This document shows, piece by piece, positions 1 to 4,537 of a DNA stretch of 5,185 nucleotides (the stretch's first letter is position 1; the number at the start of each line of letters is the position of its first letter). The notes beneath the pieces are model-generated. The model saw only the letters and a list, made by a program, of their open reading frames with translations. It ran no database searches and had not been told where the DNA came from. Source of the stretch: Omnitrophica WOR_2 bacterium RBG_13_41_10 (lineage in GTDB: Bacteria > Omnitrophota > Gorgyraeia > Gygaellales > Profunditerraquicolaceae); the NCBI GenBank assembly GCA_001805465.1, contig MHGH01000006.1, positions 1-5,185 of the forward strand. The letters run 5' to 3'. Made by a program: the position numbers and the translations under genes.

Positions 1-4
1 TAAC

Positions 5-26
5 CCCTGCCTGCCGGCAGGCAGGG
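5..26. repeat. 22-bp perfect palindrome (CTGCC/GGCAG type)
   Basis: The 11 bases CCCTGCCTGCC are followed directly by their exact reverse complement, with no loop, centred between bases 15 and 16. From memory, palindromes of this CTGCCTGCC/GGCAGGCAG type are scattered through many candidate-phylum genomes, where they give spurious 'LPAGRQG' peptides when translated. Here the + frame does read L-P-A-G-R-Q-G just after a stop at base 1. It is probably a dispersed intergenic element. Nothing in the window shows a function. Confidence 0.8.
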
Positions 27-171
27 ATACGGGCCTCGCAACCGTTACTCTTACCGTAACTCCGAAGCTGCATACAGCGAGCAGCCACCCCTTGCTATCC
101 TGCCAAATCAGCAGTATAATCGCCTCACATCGCAAGTTTTGCCCCGTCATCACTCCCTAATATTTACATGG
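27..171. other. gene-free stretch, no recognisable content
   Basis: I do not recognise this sequence. It is GC-richer than the genes that follow. One + strand frame is open from base 4 to the TAG at 220 but has no ATG, GTG or TTG at its beginning. A minus-strand frame is open from an ATG near base 147 to the left window edge. The two overlapping open frames, the lack of ribosome binding sites and the absence of any known motif argue that this is non-coding, perhaps a remnant of a dispersed repeat. No tRNA-like or rRNA-like segment was seen. Confidence 0.4.
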
Positions 172-309
172 GAAAATGGAGGGTGCGTGGCCGAAAATCA
201 AAAAATAAGGGTTTGTGGATAGGGCCAATCTTTGCCGGAAGGCGGGGTTGGTTCTTTAGTTTATACAGCCGTAGGGGCCGGACCCCTGTGCCGGCCCGAT
301 GAGCAGAGG
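172..309 (+). repeat. 138-bp direct repeat, copy A (leader module)
   Basis: The stretch matches 1285-1422 at 136 of 138 positions, a constant offset of 1113. The differences are T231 against G1344 and G281 against T1394. It carries two potential hairpins. The first is 225-251, a stem with several G-T pairs closed by a GGAA (GNRA-type) tetraloop at 237-240. The second is 275-281 with 291-297, a perfect GGGCCGG/CCGGCCC stem around a 9-base loop. The G-T pairs are only stable if the + strand is the RNA, so transcription toward the downstream gene would be expected. The GGGGCCGG...CCGGCCC end resembles REP-type palindromes. A heptad array follows at once. No open reading frame spans it. Confidence 0.9.
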
Positions 310-420
310 ACAGAGGAGAGAGTAGAGAGAAAAGAGTAGGGATGCGAGATACTAGATACGAGATGCGAGATAGGAAGAGGGCAGGGGAGAGAGAAAAGAG
401 AAGATAAAAGTAGAAGAAAA
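304..420 (+). repeat. purine-rich array with 7-bp periodicity, copy A
   Basis: From 304 to 373 the sequence can be cut into ten 7-base units without gaps: CAGAGGA, CAGAGGA, GAGAGTA, GAGAGAA, AAGAGTA, GGGATGC, GAGATAC, TAGATAC, GAGATGC, GAGATAG. After that the + strand stays almost purely purine to about 420 but the period decays. A related array of different length follows repeat copy B, so the array evolves by slippage or unequal exchange. It ends about 24 bases before the ATG of the DUF3800 gene. A long polypurine strand of this kind could adopt non-B DNA or affect RNA stability; no function is shown. Confidence 0.75.
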
Positions 421-443
421 GTCGCTGTCACTTTTTGCAGTTT

Positions 444-1199
444 ATGATAGATAAAGAAGAAAATAGATTGATTTTGTTTTTAGATGAATCTGGCGACCAT
501 AGTTTGACTAAAATCGACCCGCAATATCCTATGTTTGTTCTTGCGGGTTGTTTATTTGAATCAGGGTATTATGAAAAGACAGTCATTCAAGAAATTTCTA
601 TTTTCAAAAAGGAATTATTCGGGCACAGTAAAATAATTCTGCATACCGATGATATCACACGCAACAAACGTGGCTTTGAGAAAATAAAAGAAGCAGATTT
701 TCGGCATAATTTTTATCGAAAACTTAATGCGCTATTAAACAAATTGGCTTTCAAGATTATAGCTTGCGCAATTAGAAAAGATGACCATTTTGAAAAATAT
801 GGTTTAGCCGCAGTAGACCCGTATATGCTATCGTTGGATTGCCTTGTTGAACGTTTTGTTTTTGAATTGGAAGCAGTTGGTAAACAAGGAATTATTATTG
901 CAGAGTCTCGAAATAGTATATTGGATAATCAGTTAGAGTTAGCTTTTTTAAATCTTAAAGTGCAAGGCACCAATTATGTTTCTGCCGCAAGAGTAAAGAA
1001 GAGTATTGCGCAATTATTAATTAAGGAAAAGAAAGAAAATATTGCCGGCCTACAGATAGCCGATTTAATCGCAAGCCCTATAGGAAGGAAGGTTTTAGGT
1101 AAGAAAAATCAGATTGATTATGAGGCGATCGAGAAACGGTACCGGAGTAAAGGGGGCAGGTATTTAGGCTTTGGCTTGGTTATTTTGCCAAAAAAATAA
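444..1199 (+). CDS. DUF3800 domain protein (putative RNase H-fold nuclease)
   Basis: The protein of 251 residues (254 if the upstream TTG at 435 is used) has the hallmarks of DUF3800. Counted from the TTG, these are an N-terminal beta strand ending in F-L-D-E-S-G-D (D17, E18, D21), an I-L-H motif at 68-70, a strand with I-I-I-A-E-S-R (E157), and the C-terminal G-L-Q-I-A-D-L-I-A helix (D210). The acidic residues fit the predicted RNase H-like active site of the family, whose biochemistry is little known. Family members are frequent in mobile elements and defence islands. Length is normal and the gene is intact. I prefer ATG 444 because nothing before it is conserved, but neither start has a Shine-Dalgarno sequence, so initiation is uncertain. 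It stands alone between two copies of the 138-bp repeat, and a promoter-like sequence reads antisense into its 3' end. Confidence 0.9.
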   Translation: MIDKEENRLILFLDESGDHSLTKIDPQYPMFVLAGCLFESGYYEKTVIQEISIFKKELFGHSKIILHTDDITRNKRGFEKIKEADFRHNFYRKLNALLNKLAFKIIACAIRKDDHFEKYGLAAVDPYMLSLDCLVERFVFELEAVGKQGIIIAESRNSILDNQLELAFLNLKVQGTNYVSAARVKKSIAQLLIKEKKENIAGLQIADLIASPIGRKVLGKKNQIDYEAIEKRYRSKGGRYLGFGLVILPKK

Positions 1200-1240
1200 G
1201 GAGGACCCGCTACGCAGTTCCCCCTTCTAATTTCAAATAA

Positions 1241-1269
1241 AATATACTACATTTAAACGGATTTGTCAA
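1241..1269 (-). promoter_or_regulatory. predicted sigma70 promoter reading leftwards (antisense)
   Basis: On the minus strand, TTGACA (complement of 1264-1269) is a perfect -35 box, followed after exactly 17 bases by TATATT (complement of 1241-1246), five of six matches to the -10 consensus. Transcription would start near 1235 and run leftwards into the end of the DUF3800 gene. No minus-strand gene lies in its path. It is either an antisense promoter acting on the DUF3800 gene or a remnant of a gene once present on the other strand. It is the best promoter match I found in the window. Confidence 0.55.
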
Positions 1270-1284
1270 GGATATAAAAATGAA

Positions 1285-1422
1285 GAAAATGGAGGGTGCG
1301 TGGCCGAAAATCAAAAAATAAGGGTTTGTGGATAGGGCCAATCGTTGCCGGAAGGCGGGGTTGGTTCTTTAGTTTATACAGCCGTAGGGGCCGTACCCCT
1401 GTGCCGGCCCGATGAGCAGAGG
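1285..1422 (+). repeat. 138-bp direct repeat, copy B (leader module)
   Basis: This is the second copy of the element at 172-309, in the same orientation and 136/138 identical. The change G281 to T1394 shortens the terminal GGGCCGG/CCGGCCC hairpin by one pair, and T231 to G1344 removes a wobble pair in the GGAA-loop hairpin. The left boundary is sharp: sequence left of 1285 is unrelated to that left of 172. To the right, similarity continues into the heptad array. Together with copy A it brackets the DUF3800 gene, while copy B itself leads into the HEPN-DUF3467 unit. Confidence 0.9.
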
Positions 1423-1507
1423 TCAGAAGGCAGAAGTCAGAGGACAGATGACAGAGAACAGAGGACAGAGTAGAGAGGAGAGAGTAGAGAGGAGAGAGAA
1501 AAGAGTA
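1417..1507 (+). repeat. purine-rich heptad tandem array, copy B (13 units)
   Basis: Thirteen consecutive 7-base units fit without gaps: CAGAGGT, CAGAAGG, CAGAAGT, CAGAGGA, CAGATGA, CAGAGAA, CAGAGGA, CAGAGTA, GAGAGGA, GAGAGTA, GAGAGGA, GAGAGAA, AAGAGTA. The order GAGAGTA ... GAGAGAA, AAGAGTA also occurs in copy A, so the arrays are homologous but differ in unit number. Purine-rich sequence continues to about 1546. The array overlaps the last bases of the 138-bp repeat and ends about 95 bases before the HEPN gene. It does not encode a plausible peptide. Confidence 0.8.
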
Positions 1508-1602
1508 GAAAGCGGGATACGAGAGGCGGGAAGTAGAAGAAGGGGCGGTGAAGTCTTTTCTAGCCTCTTTTTCGTATTTTAAAAAGTAAGTAAATACTGA
1601 CG

Positions 1603-2244
1603 ATGAAGAAAATAGAAGAATTAGAAAATATTGGTAATAAGTTAAAAAAACGCAAATTAAAACAATTCATGGTTTTTAAGAGTACCATTGAAAACAAATT
1701 TATTTTTTCAAGATATTGTTTGGATAGAATTAATGAAATAAAACGGGAAGGAAGTATGTCGGACCCCGTTCGTATAGATTTCTATATCGACTCTTTTTTT
1801 ATACATGCTTTTAGTATATTTGACATTTTAGCGCAAATAATAAATTTAATATTATTAATTGAACGAAAGCATAGAAAAGTTTCATTCGATTTTTTAGTAA
1901 AAAAATTGACAGCTAAGGCAAGCTCTAAAAATAAAAATATTCTTTCTAAGCTCGCGCGCATTAAGATTCAACCTTGGTTTCAACAATTGGAAGACTTCAG
2001 GCATTGTGCTTTGCATAATAGAAATATATATAGTGAGGATATTATAAGACGAAGAAGGGGCGGCTATTTTTCAAGCAGCGCGTCTACATACGAAAGATTT
2101 CTAGCTAGTGACCCTTGGTCGTGGTCGCCTAAAACTTCGAAAAAACGGGAGGTAAAAACTTATTGTGATGACATTTTAAGCAAAACACATCAAACTGTGC
2201 GTAAAATTTCGAGGGATTTAGAGGTTTTTAAAAAAGGAGGCTAA
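1603..2244 (+). CDS. HEPN-domain protein, putative ribonuclease toxin
   Basis: This is a 213-residue, very Lys/Arg/Ile-rich helical protein. A long hydrophobic helix (about 58-86, I-D-F-Y-I-D-S-F-F-I-H-A-F) is followed by a basic linker and then D-F-R-H-C-A-L-H-N-R, in which R133 and H138 form the R-x4-H motif (Arg, a polar residue, three more, His) that marks catalytic HEPN ribonucleases. The arrangement resembles Cthe_2314-like HEPN proteins, an assignment made by eye. The C-terminal part (150-180) is Ser/Arg/Trp-rich and unrecognised. The start has no clear Shine-Dalgarno sequence, whereas a strong one for the next gene lies inside this gene's last codons. The gene begins behind repeat copy B and its array and is clearly co-transcribed with the DUF3467 gene. 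A defence or toxin role is inference. A MNT partner, usual for many HEPN toxins, is absent. Confidence 0.75.
   Translation: MKKIEELENIGNKLKKRKLKQFMVFKSTIENKFIFSRYCLDRINEIKREGSMSDPVRIDFYIDSFFIHAFSIFDILAQIINLILLIERKHRKVSFDFLVKKLTAKASSKNKNILSKLARIKIQPWFQQLEDFRHCALHNRNIYSEDIIRRRRGGYFSSSASTYERFLASDPWSWSPKTSKKREVKTYCDDILSKTHQTVRKISRDLEVFKKGG
2236..2240 (+). promoter_or_regulatory. Shine-Dalgarno GGAGG for the DUF3467 gene
   Basis: GGAGG lies 5 bases before the ATG at 2246, inside the last codons of the HEPN gene. It fixes the start of the DUF3467 gene and indicates that the second gene of the pair is translated more strongly than the first, which has no visible ribosome binding site. Confidence 0.8.
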
Positions 2245-2245
2245 A

Positions 2246-2539
2246 ATGGAAGGACAGGAGAACATTAAGATACAAATCGAATTAGATAAAGAAAAGGCTG
2301 GAGGGGTATATTCCAATCTAGCTTTTATACATCATACGGAAACAGAGTTTATTTTAGACTTTTTATATTTACAACCACAACAACCCATAGCTAAAGTGCA
2401 GGCTAGGGTTATAACTAACCCACGCCATGCAAAAGCAATTCTAAATGCCTTAAAAGAAAATATATCCAAATATGAAAAAAAATATAGCCAAATTGAGGCT
2501 TCTGAAAAAATTGAAGACAAAACAATAGGTTTTAAATAA
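2246..2539 (+). CDS. DUF3467 family protein
   Basis: The 97-residue product matches the DUF3467 pattern along most of its length: I-K-I-Q-I-E-L-D near residue 7, G-V-Y-S-N-L-A-F-I-H-H (20-30), T-E-F-I-L-D-F (33-39), A-K-V-Q-A-R-V-I (49-56), and the helix P-R-H-A-K-A-I-L-N-A-L-K-E-N (59-72) followed by a K-Y-E-K-K-Y tail. The function of the family is unknown, and it is short and cytoplasmic with no membrane segment. It starts one base after the HEPN stop codon and has a strong Shine-Dalgarno sequence, so the two are one transcription unit. If the HEPN protein is a toxin, this small, better translated neighbour is the obvious candidate for antitoxin or partner, but that is inference. A REP-type hairpin follows its stop codon by 15 bases. 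Confidence 0.85.
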   Translation: MEGQENIKIQIELDKEKAGGVYSNLAFIHHTETEFILDFLYLQPQQPIAKVQARVITNPRHAKAILNALKENISKYEKKYSQIEASEKIEDKTIGFK

Positions 2540-2554
2540 CGCCTGGGAATAATA

Positions 2555-2594
2555 GGGACGGTTCTGTTTTTTGGCTTTAAAACAGAACCGTCCC
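2555..2594. repeat. REP-type hairpin, 16-bp perfect stem
   Basis: GGGACGGTTCTGTTTT (2555-2570) is followed, after the 8-base loop TTGGCTTT, by its exact reverse complement (2579-2594). From memory, GGGGACGGTTCTGTTTT palindromes are a widespread intergenic REP family linked to REP-associated tyrosine (Y1, IS200/IS605-like) transposases; no such transposase is in the window. There is no T run after the stem, so a classical terminator is unlikely, but in RNA the stem would be very stable and could protect the 3' end of the HEPN-DUF3467 transcript. Confidence 0.85.
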
Positions 2595-2626
2595 CAATAT
2601 ATCACGGGTAACTGTTCTTGGATATT

Positions 2627-3037
2627 ATGTCGAATAAGCTAGAAAAGTGTGGAATCTGCGGTTGCATAGTTCATCGGCGGGGGCACTATGCCGAGCCAAC
2701 GATAGAGGGGCGGTCTCATGCAACAAGGCACCATTATGTAGCCGAAAGGTTTTTCGGTCGGTCTAAAAATAGAAAAAATACACAACGCGAAGGCGTTTTT
2801 AAAAAATGCCCCTGGAATCAAGAAAAGCAATCTACTGTTTTTTGTTATGAATGCCATGAAGAATTAATTCATAATCCTGTATTTCTTCCAGAGGACATCA
2901 AATTATTTGCAGAGCTTGTAGAATCAAGAAATCTTAATGAACATGGGAAGCGCAAGGGTAAGGAAAAAATAGCAGGCAGAATACAGCTATTACATGAGAT
3001 TATTGCAACAGGTTTGAAGTCCTTAAAGAAGGAATAA
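2627..3037 (+). CDS. HNH/treble-clef-like zinc protein, unknown function
   Basis: The product has 136 residues from ATG 2627, or 139 from TTG 2618. Counted from the TTG, it has C11-x2-C14 near the N-terminus, a histidine pair in A-T-R-H-H-Y (H38, H39) followed by E-R-F-F-G, then C-P-W (C64), and C-Y-E-C-H-E-E-L-I-H-N (C76, C79, H80, H85, N86). Two CxxC knuckles around an H-H motif and a C-H-x4-H-N end are the layout of HNH endonuclease-type treble clefs. However, the usual D-H and long N-L-x-x-L-C elements are not exact, so nuclease activity is only a suggestion. The C-terminal 50 residues are basic and helical. Neither start has a Shine-Dalgarno sequence. It is separated from the DUF3467 gene by a REP hairpin, so it may have its own transcript. 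I recall close homologues only as hypothetical proteins. Confidence 0.7.
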   Translation: MSNKLEKCGICGCIVHRRGHYAEPTIEGRSHATRHHYVAERFFGRSKNRKNTQREGVFKKCPWNQEKQSTVFCYECHEELIHNPVFLPEDIKLFAELVESRNLNEHGKRKGKEKIAGRIQLLHEIIATGLKSLKKE

Positions 3038-3080
3038 CCGGGTTAGTCCTTGAAACTTGTAGCTATTTTATTAAACACAA

Positions 3081-3086
3081 AGGAGG
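3081..3086 (+). promoter_or_regulatory. Shine-Dalgarno AGGAGG fixing the start of the small membrane protein
   Basis: AAAGGAGG ends 5 bases before ATG 3092. The in-frame TTG at 3050 lies upstream of this site, so the site favours the shorter 79-residue protein. The ATG at 3087 that directly follows AGGAGG is in another frame and reads stop after two codons. Confidence 0.8.
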
Positions 3087-3091
3087 ATGGT

Positions 3092-3331
3092 ATGATCATT
3101 ATTTGGAGCGCAATTACCGCAATCGCCACAGTAGTGATAGCCATATTTGCATGGGTAGATTATTTATTGTATAAAGCTATTCAAAGGAGAGATGAAGAAT
3201 ATAAAAACCAAACAAAAAGTTTTTTTCAGGCATTAGTTATTTCGAATCTAGTCTACACAGGTCAAGTTACCGAGCAAGCTATTGCGCAATTTAAAGCATT
3301 TTATAAGGGAGCAACAAAAATATTTGAATAA
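3092..3331 (+). CDS. small single-span membrane protein, unknown
   Basis: The 79-residue product begins with a hydrophobic stretch at residues 2-22 (W-S-A-I-T-A-I-A-T-V-V-I-A-I-F-A-W), a clear transmembrane helix, followed by Y-K-A-I-Q-R-R-D-E-E-Y-K. The positive charges after the helix predict that the N-terminus faces outside and the helical C-terminal 50 residues stay in the cytoplasm. There is no lipobox or cleavage site. I do not recognise a family. It lies 54 bases after the HNH-like gene in the same direction and may share its transcript, although a weak TTGAAA at 3050 could be part of a promoter of its own. A membrane partner of one of the neighbouring nucleases is possible but unsupported. 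Confidence 0.7.
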   Translation: MIIIWSAITAIATVVIAIFAWVDYLLYKAIQRRDEEYKNQTKSFFQALVISNLVYTGQVTEQAIAQFKAFYKGATKIFE

Positions 3332-3485
3332 AATAAATTTTAATCGAAAAACACAATACTAGGGATGGCGGGGTCACCTATGGAAATAAAAGTCAAGAGT
3401 GAATAGGAATAACGGGATTAAGCCTCAATATTAGAAATTAACTCCGTCTTTTGCTAGCCTCATAGGTTAAATGGTATTGCCATCA

Positions 3486-3493
3486 GGGGGGGG
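3486..3493 (+). promoter_or_regulatory. G8 homopolymer at the ribosome-binding position of the second HEPN gene
   Basis: Eight consecutive G lie 8 bases before ATG 3502, where a Shine-Dalgarno sequence is expected; the gene has no other candidate. A GGGG run pairs only partly with the anti-Shine-Dalgarno. Runs of this length are prone to slippage, which here would change spacing or RBS strength and not the reading frame. The surrounding 170 bases (3332-3501) hold no other gene. Confidence 0.45.
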
Positions 3494-3501
3494 CAGTATA
3501 C

Positions 3502-4527
3502 ATGTTAGCAAGATTCGATCTATTGCTACCTTTTTTAATTACAATTCCTGAAGGAGAAAAATTTTCTATTTATCAATGTAATGATGAGGGCTACGAAATT
3601 CGTATTTTTCCCCCTATAAAAACTGACGTCCCTGTCCATCGAGATGATTTAAGTGAGCTTTTAATTAATGGTAACCCCGCTTACCAAGCTAATGGTCTTA
3701 GAATTTATTTCAAAAAAGATAGTTTTGATCGTAGAGTAGAAGTCGAATGCGATCCACCATATACGCTTATAACCAGAACAGTTAACTCATTTTTACTGAA
3801 ACTTCGCTTTGTAACTCGATATAGCAAAATACACCCCATAAATCCATCTTCAACATCTTGGCATCTAAGATATCTTAACGATGATGAGTCGGAGTTAGAA
3901 ATGAAGGAAGGATTAGTTAGAGGTAGAGGTGCTAAATTCTTTACCTTTTCTTGGCATGTTGTAAATAATGATATTTGGAGAGAGATATTTGAATTACCTT
4001 TGAATTATATTACTCCCCAATGGGACAATCTCCTTCTTGATGCTAATGCGGCTTTGCCTGCAATCGGGCCTTCAGTTGTATTGGCCGCAACTGCATTAGA
4101 AGTATTTATTTCATATATTCTCAATGAATTGTCTAAGAATAACTCCATCCCGAAAGATCTTTGGGATTGGATAAATAAGAGAGATTGGTGGCTTCAGGAA
4201 CCAACAACTGAAGAGCGATTTGATATTCTATTAAAAGTTTTTTTAGGAGTTTCGCTTAAAGAAAATGATGCTTTATGGAAAGTTTTTAAGGATTTGAAAA
4301 AAGCAAGAAATTCATTTGTTCACGAGGGGGTCGCTAAAATCGGGAAAAATCCAATCTCGGGAGAAGAGGCACAAAAATTATTGGAGAAGGTAAGTGAAAT
4401 TGTAAAATTTATAAAAGATAAATTGCCTAAGGATTTGCAATGGCCAGAATACAAGTACTCAATAAATGTAACAGCAAAGAAGAAAATTGGTTTTAAAACA
4501 ATGGGGCCAACGGCCTTTTCGGCTTGA
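3502..4527 (+). CDS. two-domain protein with C-terminal HEPN domain, putative RNase
   Basis: The 341-residue protein has an N-terminal domain (about 1-165) rich in beta strands that I do not recognise. The helical C-terminal domain (about 180-312) opens with A-L-P-A-I-G-P-S-V-V-L-A-A-T-A-L-E (E200) and reaches A-R-N-S-F-V-H-E-G, where R269, N270 and H274 form the R-N-x3-H motif of catalytic HEPN ribonucleases. This unknown-sensor-plus-HEPN layout resembles ApeA/Abi-like defence proteins, an assignment from motif and architecture only. The last ~20 residues (T-M-G-P-T-A-F-S-A) are encoded inside an inverted repeat and may be a late addition. The only plausible start is ATG 3502, preceded by a G8 run. 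It is the second HEPN gene of the window and shares a short upstream motif with the first. No antitoxin is obvious; the small membrane protein before it is separated by 170 bases. Confidence 0.75.
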   Translation: MLARFDLLLPFLITIPEGEKFSIYQCNDEGYEIRIFPPIKTDVPVHRDDLSELLINGNPAYQANGLRIYFKKDSFDRRVEVECDPPYTLITRTVNSFLLKLRFVTRYSKIHPINPSSTSWHLRYLNDDESELEMKEGLVRGRGAKFFTFSWHVVNNDIWREIFELPLNYITPQWDNLLLDANAALPAIGPSVVLAATALEVFISYILNELSKNNSIPKDLWDWINKRDWWLQEPTTEERFDILLKVFLGVSLKENDALWKVFKDLKKARNSFVHEGVAKIGKNPISGEEAQKLLEKVSEIVKFIKDKLPKDLQWPEYKYSINVTAKKKIGFKTMGPTAFSA

Positions 4528-4537
4528 AAACCAATTT
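4484..4537 (+). repeat. inverted repeat across the stop codon of the second HEPN gene
   Basis: AAATTGGTTTT (4484-4494) and AAAACCAATTT (4527-4537) are exact reverse complements, an 11-bp stem around 32 bases that contain a smaller GGCC-AAC-GGCC hairpin. The stem covers the end of the HEPN reading frame and its TGA. Its right arm is also the left arm of the terminator-like hairpin that follows, so the two cannot form together. Confidence 0.7.

Noticed and set aside
1198..1227. Terminator after the DUF3800 gene (AAGGAGGA pairing with TTCCCCCTT)
   Set aside because: The stem is short with a mismatch and is not followed by a T run.
172..1422. Integron-like cassette array with attC sites
   Set aside because: The repeats bracket a single gene as a cassette would, but I find no attC core (GTTRRRY/RYYYAAC) architecture and no integrase in the window.
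304..1546. CRISPR array from the direct repeats and heptads
   Set aside because: The 138-bp repeats are too long and too far apart and the heptads are contiguous without spacers. No cas gene is present.
2332..2520. 62-codon open frame on the minus strand
   Set aside because: It lies wholly opposite the clearly conserved DUF3467 gene, has no ribosome binding site and no recognisable motif.
2639..2857. 72-codon open frame on the minus strand
   Set aside because: It is opposite the HNH-like gene, whose Cys/His pattern shows that the + strand is the coding one.
3050..3091. N-terminal extension of the small membrane protein from TTG 3050
   Set aside because: The strong AGGAGG at 3081-3086 lies inside this extension and points to ATG 3092.
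3381..3407. 8-codon open frame starting with ATG before the second HEPN gene
   Set aside because: It is too short, has no ribosome binding site and is expected by chance.
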